The notes: a model not told the origin generated them from the sequence alone. Counted from the first letter of the stretch, positions 8,011 to 18,356 are shown. The stretch: 64,000 nucleotides of DNA from Hyalangium gracile (GCF_020103725.1 NZ_JAHXBG010000033.1:55251-119250), one strand, 5' to 3'. Made by a program: numbers and translations.

Positions 8011-10095
8011 TCAGGCATCCGTCGCCACCTGGGGAACATGCGGTGTCTCCCGCGCCGTCGGCACCTCCGAACGGCGGGCCGCCAGCGCTGCGCGCAGCCC
8101 GAACACGAGCGTCATCACGACCACCATCATGAACAGGACGGTGAGGCCGGCATCCACGTAGTCGTTGGTGATGACCCGCTGCATCTCCTCGACGGATTTG
8201 GCGGGCGCCAGCACCTTGCCGCTCTCCATCGCCGACGTGAAGGCGCGTGCGTGCGCCAGGAAGCTGACCCGGATGTCGCTGCTGAACACCTTCTGCCAGC
8301 CCGCCGTCAGCGTGCACAGCACCAGCCACGCGGTGGGGATGGCGGGGATCCACAGGAAGCGCTCGCGCTTCATCTTCACCAGCGCCACGCAGGCCAGCGT
8401 CAGCGCGATGGCGGCCAGCATCTGGTTGGCGATGCCGAACAGCGGCCACAGCGTGTTGATGCCGCCCAGGGGATCCACCACGCCCTGGTAGAGGAAGTAG
8501 CCCCAGCCCGACACGCAGATGGCCGTGGCGATGAGGTTGGCGCCCCAGGAGTCGGTCCTCTTCAGCGGCGCGTACGCCAGGCCCGCCAGCTCCTGGATCA
8601 TGAAGCGGCCCACGCGCGTGCCGGCGTCCACGGTGGTGAGGATGAACAGCGCCTCGAACAGGATGGCGTAGTGATACCAGAAGGCCATCATCCCCTCTCC
8701 GCCGACCAGCCCATGGAGAATCTGAGCCATGCCTACCGCCAGGGTCGGCGCGCCTCCGGCTCGCGACAGGATGGACGACTCGCCGATGTCCCGGGCCGTC
8801 TGGGTGAGCACCTCGGGCGTGAGCACGAAGCCCCACTGGCTGATGACCTGCGCCGCGCTCTCCACGGTGGTGCCAATCAGGCCCGGCGGAGAGTTCATCG
8901 CGAAGTACACCCCGGGCTGCAGCACCGTGGCGGAGATCATCGCCATGATGGCCACGAAGGCCTCCATGAGCATCGAGCCGTAGCCCACCATGCGCGCCTC
9001 GCTCTCGTTGGCCAGCATCTTCGGGGTGGTGCCCGAGGCGATCAGCGAGTGCCAGCCGGACACCGCGCCGCACGCGATGGTGATGAACAGGAACGGGAAC
9101 AGGTTGCCGGAGAACACGGGGCCGCTGCCGTCGACGAACCGCGTCACCGCGGGCATCCGCAGCTCGGGCTGGGCCAGGAGGATGCCCAGCGCCAGCACCA
9201 CCACGGTGCCGATCTTCAGGAAGGTGGACAGGTAGTCGCGCGGCGCCAGCAGCAGCCACACCGGGAGGACCGAGGCGCAGAAGCCGTAGGCGATCAGCAT
9301 CCACGCCAGCGCCTCGCCGCCGTAGGTGAACAGGGGCGCCATGGAGGGGTTCTCGGCCACCCTGCCGCCCAGCCAGATGGACAGCATCAGCAGCACGAAC
9401 CCGATGATGGAGACCTCGAGCACGCGGCCCGGCCGCAGGTAGCGCAGGTACACGCCCATCAGCAGGGCGATGGGCATGGTCATCGCCACCGTGAAGGTAC
9501 CCCAGGCACTGGAGGCCAGCGCCTTCACCACCACCAGGGCCAGCACCGCGAGGATGATCATCATGATCATCAGCACGCCGATCATCGCCACCACGCCCGC
9601 GGCGGGCCCCAGCTCCATCCGCACCATGTCACCCAGGGACTTGCCGTCCCGGCGCACGGACAGGAACAGGATGGTGAAGTCCTGCACCGCGCCGGCCAGC
9701 ACCACCCCGAAGAGGATCCACATCGTGCCGGGCAGGTAGCCCATCTGCGCGGCGAGCACCGGCCCCACCAGCGGGCCCGCCCCCGCGATGGCGGCGAAGT
9801 GGTGGCCGAAGAGCACCCACTTGTCCGTGGGCACGTAGTCCAGTCCATCGTTGTGGCGCCGCGCCGGCGTCGCGCGAGTCGGGTCCAGCCGCAGCGCCTT
9901 CTCGGCGATGAAGCGACTGTAGAAGCGATACCCGATCATGAAGGTGGCAACCGCCGCCACCACCAGCCACGTGGCGTTGATGGACTCGCCCCGGTGCAGC
10001 GCCACCGTGCCCAGGCAGAACGCGCCCAGGACCGAGAGCAGCGCCCATCCCACCTTGCTCGCGACACGCGCCATCGTCCCTTCCGCTCGGCTCAT
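8011..10095 (-). CDS. cstA: CstA-family carbon starvation / pyruvate transporter
   Basis: A 694-residue integral membrane protein with many hydrophobic segments. It shows the CstA signature regions [29 protein letters not shown] and [14 protein letters not shown]. coli CstA and BtsT (about 700 residues) import pyruvate, and CstA also affects peptide use under carbon starvation. Length and motifs indicate a full-length member. It forms a two-gene unit with the YbdD-like gene and sits 83 bases downstream of the WD40 kinase gene on the same strand, so co-transcription with that gene is possible. Confidence 0.92.
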   Translation of the reverse strand: MSRAEGTMARVASKVGWALLSVLGAFCLGTVALHRGESINATWLVVAAVATFMIGYRFYSRFIAEKALRLDPTRATPARRHNDGLDYVPTDKWVLFGHHFAAIAGAGPLVGPVLAAQMGYLPGTMWILFGVVLAGAVQDFTILFLSVRRDGKSLGDMVRMELGPAAGVVAMIGVLMIMMIILAVLALVVVKALASSAWGTFTVAMTMPIALLMGVYLRYLRPGRVLEVSIIGFVLLMLSIWLGGRVAENPSMAPLFTYGGEALAWMLIAYGFCASVLPVWLLLAPRDYLSTFLKIGTVVVLALGILLAQPELRMPAVTRFVDGSGPVFSGNLFPFLFITIACGAVSGWHSLIASGTTPKMLANESEARMVGYGSMLMEAFVAIMAMISATVLQPGVYFAMNSPPGLIGTTVESAAQVISQWGFVLTPEVLTQTARDIGESSILSRAGGAPTLAVGMAQILHGLVGGEGMMAFWYHYAILFEALFILTTVDAGTRVGRFMIQELAGLAYAPLKRTDSWGANLIATAICVSGWGYFLYQGVVDPLGGINTLWPLFGIANQMLAAIALTLACVALVKMKRERFLWIPAIPTAWLVLCTLTAGWQKVFSSDIRVSFLAHARAFTSAMESGKVLAPAKSVEEMQRVITNDYVDAGLTVLFMMVVVMTLVFGLRAALAARRSEVPTARETPHVPQVATDA

Positions 10096-10178
10096 CGCGC
10101 GAAGGTGCCTTCAGGGTGGCACCCCGTCAATCTCAACATCCAACCTGGCAGGAGGAGCGTTGCCTTGGAGGCACGCGC

Positions 10179-13100
10179 TCACGGCGCGCTCGGGTGCACC
10201 CGGAGGGACTCGATGGTCTCCGGGGTCGCCGCCTTGAGGAACGCCCGCAGGGCGGCACCGTCCGTCGGCAGGTCGTCCATCCAGCGCCGCACCGTGCCAT
10301 CATGGCCCGCGGAGATGAGCGCCCGTCCGTCGAGCGCGAAGTCCAGCGCGGAGACTCGGCCCCGGTGCCCCTCGAGCACCCGGCTCTCCCGGGCCTCGAT
10401 GTCCCAGAGCCGCACCATCCCATCACTGCCTCCCGTCGCGGCGCGCGTCCCCTCCGGCGACACGGCGAGCGCGTACACCCGGCCGCGGTGCCCGCGCAGC
10501 ACCGCCAGCATCCGCCCGCTCTCCAGCTCCCAGATGCGCGCGTTGCCCTCTCCGCCCAGCGTCGCGAAGCGCTTGCCGTCACGGAAGAAGATGAGACGGT
10601 CGATGCCCGTGCCGCCCGCCTCCACGCTCTGGCGAAGCTGCCCGGTGCTCGCGTCCCAGAGGCGGATCGTGTGGTCCATGCTGCCGGTGACGATCACCCG
10701 GTCATCCGGTGAGAAGCCGAGCGCCATCACGGACGCCTGGTGCCCCTCGAGCAGCACCTCCTGCCCGGAGGCCAGCTCCCGCACCGCCACGCGTCCATCC
10801 CTCCAGCCCGACAGCAGGCGAGCGCCATCCGACGAGAGCGCGACCGTGAGCGCCTCCCCCTCCCGCTGCTCGACGAGCCGCCCCTCACTGCTCTGGAGGC
10901 TCCACGAGCGCACGGTCCCATCGGCCCCGGCCGAGAACAGCGAGGCTCCATCCGGCGAGAAGAGCACGCGGTGAACGCGCCCTGTGTGGCCGTGAAGCAC
11001 CCGTGTCGCGCCGGAGTCGAGCTCGACCAGATAGACGCGGCCATCGGCGCCGGCCGTCGCGAGGAGGGAACCCTCCGAGGAGAAGGCCAGATCGCTCACC
11101 TCGCCCTCGTGCTCCACCACCGCCGAGGCCTCCGCGCCCTCGAGCCGGCTCACATGCACGGTGCCGTCCTCGCCTCCGAACGCCACCCGGTCTCCTGCCG
11201 GAGAGACGAGCGCGACCTGCACCGCCGAGTCCTGCGCCGCGATGACGCGATCGCGCAGGGCGCCGAGCTCGTACAGGCGCACGGTCTGGTCGACGCTCGT
11301 CACGGCCACCCGCTGCCCGTCGGGCGAGAAGGCCACCGACACCACCGCATCGGTCTGTCCCCACAGCACGCGGCTCGTGCCAGAAGCCAGGTCCCAGAGC
11401 CTCGCGGTGTTGTCACCCGCCCCGCTCAGGAGCAGCCGAGCATCCGGCGAGAAATCGAGCGAGTGGATGGTGGTCTCGTGCCCTCTCAGCACCTCGGACG
11501 CGCCCGTCCGGAGGTTCCAGAGGCGGAGCATTCCATCCTGGGACGCGGAGACGAACCGTGAAGCATCCTGGGGAGCGAAGCTGACGAAGGTGACCTCCCG
11601 GGTGTGCCCCGCGAGCCGCTGGACGACGCCCCTCTTCGCGTCCCACACGCGCAGGGCTCCCGTCCCATCGCCCGTCACCACGTGCGTGCCGCCCAACGAG
11701 ATCGCGATGGCGGTGGAAGGCAGCGCCTGGCCCTGGAAGCGCCGGTAGCTCCCCTCCCCCCGCTGGAAGAGCACGAGCGCGCCCTCGGCCGTATAGGCGA
11801 CGGTGCCCCCATCGGGAGAGACCGCGAGCCCGGCGTCCGCGGAGGGGCCGCCGCTCAACACCGAGGCCACCCCGCTCTCCACGTCCCAGAGCCGCACCCT
11901 CTCCTGGCGGCCCCGGGAGATGATGTGCCTGCCGTCCGGGAGGAACTGGAGGTACTCGACGGGGCCGTCGTGGTGTCCCACGAAGGCTCGGCCCTCTCCG
12001 GTCGCGACGTTCCACAGCCGCAGGGAGCCGTCCTTGCTGCTGGTCGCCAACCACCGGCCATCCGGGGAGAAGGAGCTTCCCCAGACCTCGTCCGCGTGCC
12101 CCTCGAGCACCCGCACCGCGCCGGTCTCGACATCCCAGAGCCGAACGGTCCGGTCGTCGCTCACCGTGGCGAGCAGGCGGCCGTCCGGGGAGAAGCGCGC
12201 GACGTTCACCGCCGCCGTGTGGTCTCGCAGCACCCGCGGAACGGCGCGCGACAGCGCATCGGCGGCGATGACTCGAGCCACTCGCCCCCGGTCGAACGCG
12301 GGCGAGAGCGTCTTGAGCCAGGCGATGGACTCGATGGGGTTGCGCACCGCGGCGCCACGGGCCTCGGCCAGGGTGAGCGTGTCGGCGCGCTCGGTCGCGT
12401 GACGCTCGGCCGTGGTGGCCCGATCCCGCTCCTGCGTGGCCAGGTCCCTCGCCTCGACGATGCGGAAGATGGCGAGCGCCCCCAACACCGCGATGGCCAT
12501 GAGCGCCATCGCCAGCGTGCCCAGCGGCAGGCGATAGCGCCGGACGAACCGCGCCAGCCGCTCCGTGGGGGTGTAGGCGTGGGCCTGGACGATCTGACCG
12601 GTCTGGAAGCGCCGCAGCTCCTCCGCGAGCTCCTTGGCGGTCGGGTAGCGCGCGTCGACGTCCCGCGCCATCGCCTTGTGCACCAGCGCGATCAAGTCTC
12701 GGGGCACGCCCTTCTGGAGTCGCTCGATGGGCTCGGGCGGCCCGCGGACCACGGCCTGGATGACCTCCAGCGGGTAGGGCCCCGTGTACGGCGGGCGGCC
12801 CGAGAGCAGGTGATAGAGGATGGCGCCCAGCGCGTAGACGTCGGCCCGCGCGTCCACGGAGCGCCCCGCCGCCTGCTCAGGCGCCATGTAGATGGGTGTC
12901 CCCAGGATGGTACCCACCATGGTGAGCCCGGTGGCCACGGGCGATACGAGCTCCGGGGGCGACTCCTGGGGGGCGCTCTCGGGGACCTCGTTCCGGAGAT
13001 CCTTGGCCAGCCCCCAGTCGATGACCACCATCTCTCCGAACGAGCCGATGAGGATGTTCTGCGGCTTGAGGTCCCGGTGGATGATGCCCTCGCTGTGCGC

Positions 13101-13628
13101 GTAGGCGATGGCCTCGGCCGCGGCGAGCACGTGGGGCAGCAGCGCCAGCCGCTCGTCGATGGAGCGCGCCTCCTCGATGACCTGCGAGAACGGGCGCCCG
13201 GCGACGAGCTTCATCGCATAGAACGGCTCCCCCGACGGCCAGCGGCCCGCGTCGTACACGGGCACGATGCCCGGGTGCTGCAGGCGAGCCGTCAGGAGCG
13301 CCTCGCGCATGAACCGCCCCTCGCTCCCGGGCGTGTGCTCGAGCAGCTCCTTGACGGCCACGGGGCGATCGAGCCTCTCGTCACGCGCGCGGAGGATGCG
13401 CCCCGTGCCTCCCTTCGCGAGCTCGGACTGGATGGCGTAGCTCCGCCCTTCCACGGCCCGGCGGTACTCACCGGACGCAGCGGCGTGAGGCCTCGCCACG
13501 TCCGCCCCCGGGCGATGGACCGGAGCCGTGACCGGCAGCGTGTCCTCGCTGGGGGGAGCGCGCTGCGAGTCGACCGGGCCGGCCTCACGGGGAGCGCTGG
13601 CAGGTGTGGAATCGGCGGTGCGGCTCAA
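10179..13628 (-). CDS. Membrane Ser/Thr protein kinase with C-terminal WD40 propeller
   Basis: A 1149-residue PknB-type kinase. Residues 65-330 form the kinase domain, with glycine loop KGGTG (72-76), K93, HRDLKPQN (184-191), DWG (204-206) in place of DFG, and a GTPIYMAPEQ activation segment. A single membrane segment lies near residues 365-385. The remaining roughly 700 residues are a run of WD40 repeats (DGRLLATVSDDRTVRLWD-type units), enough for about two seven-bladed propellers. The propellers would be on the far side of the membrane and could bind proteins or ligands. Fusions of this kind are common in myxobacteria and planctomycetes. Its neighbour is an FHA-domain transcriptional activator, a plausible phospho-target. 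Confidence 0.92.
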   Translation of the reverse strand: MSRTADSTPASAPREAGPVDSQRAPPSEDTLPVTAPVHRPGADVARPHAAASGEYRRAVEGRSYAIQSELAKGGTGRILRARDERLDRPVAVKELLEHTPGSEGRFMREALLTARLQHPGIVPVYDAGRWPSGEPFYAMKLVAGRPFSQVIEEARSIDERLALLPHVLAAAEAIAYAHSEGIIHRDLKPQNILIGSFGEMVVIDWGLAKDLRNEVPESAPQESPPELVSPVATGLTMVGTILGTPIYMAPEQAAGRSVDARADVYALGAILYHLLSGRPPYTGPYPLEVIQAVVRGPPEPIERLQKGVPRDLIALVHKAMARDVDARYPTAKELAEELRRFQTGQIVQAHAYTPTERLARFVRRYRLPLGTLAMALMAIAVLGALAIFRIVEARDLATQERDRATTAERHATERADTLTLAEARGAAVRNPIESIAWLKTLSPAFDRGRVARVIAADALSRAVPRVLRDHTAAVNVARFSPDGRLLATVSDDRTVRLWDVETGAVRVLEGHADEVWGSSFSPDGRWLATSSKDGSLRLWNVATGEGRAFVGHHDGPVEYLQFLPDGRHIISRGRQERVRLWDVESGVASVLSGGPSADAGLAVSPDGGTVAYTAEGALVLFQRGEGSYRRFQGQALPSTAIAISLGGTHVVTGDGTGALRVWDAKRGVVQRLAGHTREVTFVSFAPQDASRFVSASQDGMLRLWNLRTGASEVLRGHETTIHSLDFSPDARLLLSGAGDNTARLWDLASGTSRVLWGQTDAVVSVAFSPDGQRVAVTSVDQTVRLYELGALRDRVIAAQDSAVQVALVSPAGDRVAFGGEDGTVHVSRLEGAEASAVVEHEGEVSDLAFSSEGSLLATAGADGRVYLVELDSGATRVLHGHTGRVHRVLFSPDGASLFSAGADGTVRSWSLQSSEGRLVEQREGEALTVALSSDGARLLSGWRDGRVAVRELASGQEVLLEGHQASVMALGFSPDDRVIVTGSMDHTIRLWDASTGQLRQSVEAGGTGIDRLIFFRDGKRFATLGGEGNARIWELESGRMLAVLRGHRGRVYALAVSPEGTRAATGGSDGMVRLWDIEARESRVLEGHRGRVSALDFALDGRALISAGHDGTVRRWMDDLPTDGAALRAFLKAATPETIESLRVHPSAP

Positions 13629-13668
13629 GCGGCTCGTGACGATATCACGAGGTGTATCGTCGCAGCGC

Positions 13669-15048
13669 TCAGCGCAGGCCGTGGCGCCAGAGCAGGCGAT
13701 AGAAGTGGATGCGGTCCACTCCCGCCGCGCGCGCCGCGGCGGTCACATTGTTCCCGGCCGTGCGCAGCACCTCGGTGAGGTAGCGCTGCTCGCAGTAGCG
13801 CGTCCATTGCTCGCGCGCGTCGCGCAGGGGCAGCGCCGCGCAGATGGGCACTCCCGTCTCCTCGGAGGCTTCTCCCAGCTCGGCGCTCAGGGGCTGGCGC
13901 TCGCGCAGCGCCAGGCACCGCTCCAGGTAGTTGCGCAGCTCGCGGACGTTGCCGGGCCAGGCATGGCGCGCCAGCTCACGCATGAACTCCGCGGTGCGAA
14001 GCTCGGGCGCCTCGGGGTGCTGGGAAGCTCCCAGGCTCGTGAGGATGTGCTCGACGAGCAGCGGCAGATCCTCGGTCCGCTCCTTCAGCGGCGGCAGGGC
14101 CACCTGCACCACGGCGAGCCGGTAGAACAGATCCGAGCGGAACCGCTTCGCGTTCACCTCGGCTCGCAGGTTCCGGTTGGTGGCCGCCACCACCCGGACG
14201 TCGATGGGGAGGTACTGGTTGGTGCCCACCCGCTTGATCTCTCGCCGCTCGAGCGCGCGCAGCAGCTTGGGCTGCAGATCGCTCGACAGCTCTCCAATCT
14301 CGTCGAGGAACAAGGTGCCGCCCGAGGCGGCCTCGAACGCTCCCTCGCGCCGGTTCGTCGCCCCGGTAAAGGAGCCGCGCTCGTGGCCGAACAGCTCGCT
14401 CTCCAGCAGATCATGCGGCACGGCGCCGCAGTCCACCACGATGAAGGGCCCCTTGCTCCGCGTGCTCTCCAGGTGGATCGACTCCGCCACCGCCTCCTTG
14501 CCCGTGCCCGTCTCTCCTTCGATGAGCACGGTGGCATCCGTCGGCGCCACCCGCTCGAGCATCGCGAACAGCGCCCGCATGGACGAGGCGCGTCCGACCA
14601 TCGTCCCGAAGCGCTCCCGCTCGGAGAGCACGATGCTGATGTGCTCGGGCCCGAACTCCAGGCGGAGCTGCGTGTGCCCCAGGGTCAGCACGGAGCCATC
14701 GCGCAGCGGCGCATGGAACACCGGCACCCCATCCACCAGGGTGCCGTTGCGGCTGCCCGGATCCTTCAGCACCGCCTGGCCGTCGACCAGGGCAATCTCA
14801 CAGTGGAACCGGGACACGGTCCGGTCGCGCAGGCGCACATCCGCGGACTCATCCGTGCCGATCACCACACGCGCGCCCTGCGAGGCGTGGACGCCCCCCG
14901 TATCCGGCCCCGCGATGATCCGCATCCGGAACTGGCGCACCAGCATGCGGCTGGCGGCGTTGGAGGGCGCCGCCTCGACCGTGCCGCTCGCCTCCGGACT
15001 CAACGGTTCGGAAGGCCGGGTTCCCTTTTTCGGATCAGTGGTTCGCAT
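13669..15048 (-). CDS. FHA-domain sigma-54-dependent transcriptional activator
   Basis: A 459-residue enhancer-binding protein. An N-terminal FHA domain (about 55-120; SRFH at 79-82, GSRNGT at 98-103) would read phosphothreonine, replacing the usual receiver. The AAA+ domain has Walker A GETGTGKE (178-185), Walker B TLFLDE (245-250) and a sigma-54 contact loop GSFTGA (225-230) instead of GAFTGA. A Fis-type helix-turn-helix lies at the C terminus (NVTAAARAAGVDRIHFYRLL). The neighbouring Ser/Thr kinase is the natural candidate to create its phosphothreonine ligand. Confidence 0.92.
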   Translation of the reverse strand: MRTTDPKKGTRPSEPLSPEASGTVEAAPSNAASRMLVRQFRMRIIAGPDTGGVHASQGARVVIGTDESADVRLRDRTVSRFHCEIALVDGQAVLKDPGSRNGTLVDGVPVFHAPLRDGSVLTLGHTQLRLEFGPEHISIVLSERERFGTMVGRASSMRALFAMLERVAPTDATVLIEGETGTGKEAVAESIHLESTRSKGPFIVVDCGAVPHDLLESELFGHERGSFTGATNRREGAFEAASGGTLFLDEIGELSSDLQPKLLRALERREIKRVGTNQYLPIDVRVVAATNRNLRAEVNAKRFRSDLFYRLAVVQVALPPLKERTEDLPLLVEHILTSLGASQHPEAPELRTAEFMRELARHAWPGNVRELRNYLERCLALRERQPLSAELGEASEETGVPICAALPLRDAREQWTRYCEQRYLTEVLRTAGNNVTAAARAAGVDRIHFYRLLWRHGLR

Positions 15049-15102
15049 GCAAGCGGGCGGATGTCTCCTCGGACGCTACCACGACGGCTCCTCCAGATTC
15101 CG

Positions 15103-15654
15103 ATGGCGCGGAAAGGGCCGTGGTCCGATGATCCAGGGGTGATCTCCATCAAGCAACTGCGAGCGCTCGGTACCTCCCTGTCCGCGGAGGAGTTCCGCCG
15201 CCAGCTCGGGCCGTTCGCGCTCATCCAGCGCCCTCCGAGCCCCAGGGCATCGGACGAGCTGGCCTCCACGCACGCGGCCGACAAGGCGACGATCGAGCGG
15301 GGGATGCTCTCGCTCCTCTTCGAGTTCGAGGACCTCCAGGTGGCCACGCTGCCGCCGCTGGGCGAGACGGACTCGCTGATGTTCGGGCGGCTGCCGGACT
15401 GCGACGTGGTGCTCGATGACGGCTCGGTGTCCAAGCAGCACGCGGCGCTGCGCTGGAACGAGGCGGAGCGCCGCTGCACCGTGAAGGACCTGGGCTCGCG
15501 CAACGGCACGTTCCTGAACGGCACCCTCGTCATGAATCGCGAGGCCACGCTCAAGGACGGAGACATCCTGAGCGTGGGCTACGTGCAGTTCTGGTTCCTG
15601 CTGGCGGACACCCTCTACACCCGGCTGCGCAGCCCGCCGGGGAGGATGGGCTGA
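15103..15654 (+). CDS. FHA-domain protein
   Basis: A 183-residue protein whose C-terminal half is an FHA phosphothreonine-binding domain (FGRLPDCDVVLDD, SVSKQHAAL, GSRNGTFLNG). The N-terminal half has no recognised domain. The start is uncertain: ATG at 15103 or GTG at 15139 (reading VISIKQLR) are both possible and neither has a strong ribosome-binding site. It is divergent from the FHA sigma-54 activator 55 bases away, so the two probably share a control region. Confidence 0.75.
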   Translation: MARKGPWSDDPGVISIKQLRALGTSLSAEEFRRQLGPFALIQRPPSPRASDELASTHAADKATIERGMLSLLFEFEDLQVATLPPLGETDSLMFGRLPDCDVVLDDGSVSKQHAALRWNEAERRCTVKDLGSRNGTFLNGTLVMNREATLKDGDILSVGYVQFWFLLADTLYTRLRSPPGRMG

Positions 15655-15664
15655 GGCCGCCGGC

Positions 15665-16531
15665 TCAGGGGCAGCCGGAGCTCACCTGGAGCGCGTCGTA
15701 CGCCATCCAGCCGTTGCGCTTGGTGCCCGTGGCGGCGATGACGTAGCCGTAGATGAACTTCATCGTCCCCGACTGCTGACGGTAACGGCCCGAGCTGTCC
15801 TGCACCCAGAGCGGGATGTCGATGGACGGCGCCCCGTTGTCGGTCGGCACGTCCAGGCGCTGGAACTTCGTGCCCGCGGGGAAGTGGTCCACCGCCGGGC
15901 CGCCCAGGGCCATGCCCGGCACGTTGAAGATGAGGTTGGCCGAGCGCTGCCCGTTGGCGCGCACCAGCGGCAGGTAGTCCCCCGCGCGCTCGTGGGTCGC
16001 CTGGCTGTCGTAGACGACCTTCTTCAGCTCCAGGGTGGTGTCGTGCCAGTTGCGCACCGAGTAGCAGCCCAGCTTCGCCAGGCCCGCGCCCAGCGCCGAG
16101 ACGTGGCCGACCTTCTGCTCGAAGGACGTCCGTCCCAGGATGGCGGAGATGGGCAGCCAGCCGGCGCTCGAGTTCGAGGTCGACACCGCGAACGCATGGA
16201 GCTCGCCCGCGAAGGTGCGCGTCTGGCCGTAGTTGAACGCGGAGCTCGTCCGGGTGTTGGTGCCCATCACCGTGCCGTTACCGTCACGGATGGGCACGCC
16301 CGTCACCAGGCCCCAGTTGTCGTCGGCCGGATCATTCGTGGGCACGCGGTTGCCACCCGACGCCTGCAGCTTGCAGTTGTACGGGCTCTCCAGGCAGTAG
16401 GTGCCATTCACGCCCGCGTACGCGGCCTGCTTCTGGACCGCGAGCGACTCGCCCCCCTCACCCGGCAGCTCGCCACCACACGCGGAGAACAGCAGCGCCA
16501 CGGAGCAGCTCGTAAAAATGTGCTTTCGCAT
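15665..16531 (-). CDS. Exported lipoprotein of unknown function
   Basis: A 288-residue protein with a short lipoprotein signal (MRKHIFTSCSVALLFSAC, lipobox LFSAC, acylated Cys18). The mature part contains paired cysteines (YCLESPYNC), a central domain ending KLGCYSVRNWHDTTLELK, and a final half rich in beta-strand character. It is convergent with the FHA gene (10-base gap) and divergent from the aldo/keto reductase. I do not recognise a family. Confidence 0.75.
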   Translation of the reverse strand: MRKHIFTSCSVALLFSACGGELPGEGGESLAVQKQAAYAGVNGTYCLESPYNCKLQASGGNRVPTNDPADDNWGLVTGVPIRDGNGTVMGTNTRTSSAFNYGQTRTFAGELHAFAVSTSNSSAGWLPISAILGRTSFEQKVGHVSALGAGLAKLGCYSVRNWHDTTLELKKVVYDSQATHERAGDYLPLVRANGQRSANLIFNVPGMALGGPAVDHFPAGTKFQRLDVPTDNGAPSIDIPLWVQDSSGRYRQQSGTMKFIYGYVIAATGTKRNGWMAYDALQVSSGCP

Positions 16532-16652
16532 GAATTCGCGAATAACCAGATAAGCACTGAGATGTCAACAGGGGGGCCCGGCAAGAGTCCTTCGCCGACC
16601 CCTGCCCTGCTCCGGGGCAGAGTTCGTCGGGCGGAGGCGTTACGCTGCGCGC

Positions 16653-17633
16653 ATGGATGACGAGCGCAACCACGACGCAGGGAATCCCGACGGCGGCTCT
16701 CGAGCCGCCTCTTCCCAGCGCCCGGGCCCCTCTCGCCGGGAAGTCATCGCCGCGGGGCTCGGCAGCGCGCTGCTGATGGGCGCCGGCCCCGCCCAGCCGG
16801 AGAAGCGCACCATGATGACCCGCCCCATTCCTCGCACCGGCGAGCAGCTGCCCGTCATCGGGCTCGGCACCTGGCAGACCTTCAACGTGGGCCCCGCCCA
16901 GAAGGAGCGCGCCCCGCTGCGCGACGTGCTCAAGCGCTTCCTGGAGAAGGGCGGCCGCGTCATCGACTCCTCGCCCATGTATGACCGCGCGGAGCTGGTG
17001 GTGGGCGAGCTGCTGGAGGGGCTCGGCCAGTCCCGCACGCCCTTCCTCGCCTCCAAGGTGTGGACCATGGGGCGCGCCGAGGGCGAGCAGCAGATGAACA
17101 CCTCCGTGCAGCGCATGGGCCGCGGGCGCATGGACCTGATGCAGGTGCACAACCTGGTGGACGTGAACACGCACCTGGCCACCCTGCGCCAGTGGCAGCA
17201 GGCCGGGCGCATCCGCTACGTCGGCGTCACCCACTACCTGCCCTCGGCCTTCGAGCAGATGGAGAAGCTCGTCCGCCAGGAGGCGCTGGACTTCGTGCAG
17301 CTGCCCTACTCCATCATCCAGCGCGACGCGGAGGCCCGCCTGCTGCCGGCCTGCGCCGACCAGGGTGTGGCCGTGCTGGTGATGAGCCCCTTCGAGCAGG
17401 GCGGCCTCTTCGAGAAGGTGCGCGGCAAGCCCCTGCCCCCGTGGGCCGCCGACTTCGACTGCACCAGCTGGGCCCAGTTCTTCCTCAAGTTCATCCTCGG
17501 GCACCCCGCGGTGACGTGCCCCATCCCCGCCACCAGCAACCCCAAGCACCTCGAGGACAACCTCAAGGCCGGCTTCGGCCGCCTGCCCGACGAGAAGACC
17601 CGCGCGAAGATGGTGAAGCACCTGGGCCTCTGA
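16653..17633 (+). CDS. Exported aldo/keto reductase with Tat-like signal
   Basis: A 326-residue NADPH-dependent aldo/keto reductase. An N-terminal SRREVIAAGLGSALLMGAG segment looks like a twin-arginine (Tat) signal, suggesting export of the folded cofactor-loaded enzyme. The catalytic tetrad is visible: D in VIDSS, Y in PMYD, K in LASKV and H in LMQVHN. The C-terminal ATSNPKHLEDN loop fits cofactor binding. The substrate is unknown. Confidence 0.85.
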   Translation: MDDERNHDAGNPDGGSRAASSQRPGPSRREVIAAGLGSALLMGAGPAQPEKRTMMTRPIPRTGEQLPVIGLGTWQTFNVGPAQKERAPLRDVLKRFLEKGGRVIDSSPMYDRAELVVGELLEGLGQSRTPFLASKVWTMGRAEGEQQMNTSVQRMGRGRMDLMQVHNLVDVNTHLATLRQWQQAGRIRYVGVTHYLPSAFEQMEKLVRQEALDFVQLPYSIIQRDAEARLLPACADQGVAVLVMSPFEQGGLFEKVRGKPLPPWAADFDCTSWAQFFLKFILGHPAVTCPIPATSNPKHLEDNLKAGFGRLPDEKTRAKMVKHLGL

Positions 17634-17733
17634 GCCCCTGCCCGCTCGCCAGCCCTCCCAGCGAGGCGGCCCTCTCGCACGCCGGGTGTCATCCCTCCCC
17701 ACCGCTGCTTACCGTGAGGCCGGGAGGCACGGC

Positions 17734-18279
17734 ATGGCCAACAAGAAGGCAGATCAGAAAGACGTCGGGCAGCAGGAAGCCATCGCGCACCTGGGCAAGC
17801 TCATCCAGGACATCAAGGTGGCGATGATGACGACCATCGAGGCGGACGGCACCCTGCGCAGCCGCCCCATGTGGACGCACAACCGCGACTTCGACGGGGA
17901 GCTCTGGTTCTTCACCCGCGAGCACTCGGCCAAGGTGGGCGAGGTGGAGCATGACCACCACGTGAACCTCTCCTATTCGGACCCCACCAAGGACAGCTTC
18001 GTCTCCGTGAGCGGCCGCTGCCGCCTGGTGCTCGACAAGGAGAAGGCCCGCGAGCTGTGGAACCCCACCCTCAAGGCCTGGTTCCCCGACGGGCTGGAGG
18101 ATCCGGAGCTCGCGCTGCTGTGCGTCAAGGTGGAGAAGGCCGAGTACTGGGACACGCCCAACAGCCGCATGGTGCAGCTGATCGGCTTCGCCAAGGCCGT
18201 GCTCACCGGCGAGACGTACCAGCCCGGCGACAACGAGAAGGTGCGGCTGGACACGGACGCGGGGCTCTCGGTGCACTGA
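17734..18279 (+). CDS. Pyridoxamine 5'-phosphate oxidase-fold (general stress) protein
   Basis: A 181-residue split-barrel flavin-binding protein. Residues 15-150 show the family pattern (AMMTTIEADGTLRSRPMW, ELWFFTREHSAKVGEVE, NLSYSDPTKDSFVSVSG). These proteins bind FMN or related cofactors and are often called general stress protein 26-like. The ATG follows a good GGGAGG ribosome-binding site. A stem-loop terminator begins 34 bases after the stop. Confidence 0.85.
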   Translation: MANKKADQKDVGQQEAIAHLGKLIQDIKVAMMTTIEADGTLRSRPMWTHNRDFDGELWFFTREHSAKVGEVEHDHHVNLSYSDPTKDSFVSVSGRCRLVLDKEKARELWNPTLKAWFPDGLEDPELALLCVKVEKAEYWDTPNSRMVQLIGFAKAVLTGETYQPGDNEKVRLDTDAGLSVH

Positions 18280-18313
18280 GCGGCGCCGCTCCGCGGACCG
18301 CCCGCATATGAGG

Positions 18314-18356
18314 AGGGGCCTGGGGTGGGACAAGCCCACCGCGGGCCCCTTCATTT
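18314..18356 (+). terminator. Stem-loop terminator after the PNPOx-fold gene
   Basis: Two stacked helices, AGGGGCC paired with GGCCCCT outside and GGTGGG with CCCACC inside, are followed by TCATTTTGGG. The GC-rich stem with a short T-run fits an intrinsic terminator. Confidence 0.7.

Noticed and set aside
7942..10974. 1010-codon open frame antisense to cstA and the WD40 kinase
   Set aside because: Runs across two unrelated real genes and has no domain; a shadow frame.
11604..13778. 724-codon plus-strand open frame over the kinase gene
   Set aside because: Antisense shadow of the WD40 kinase; biased Arg/His/Pro composition.
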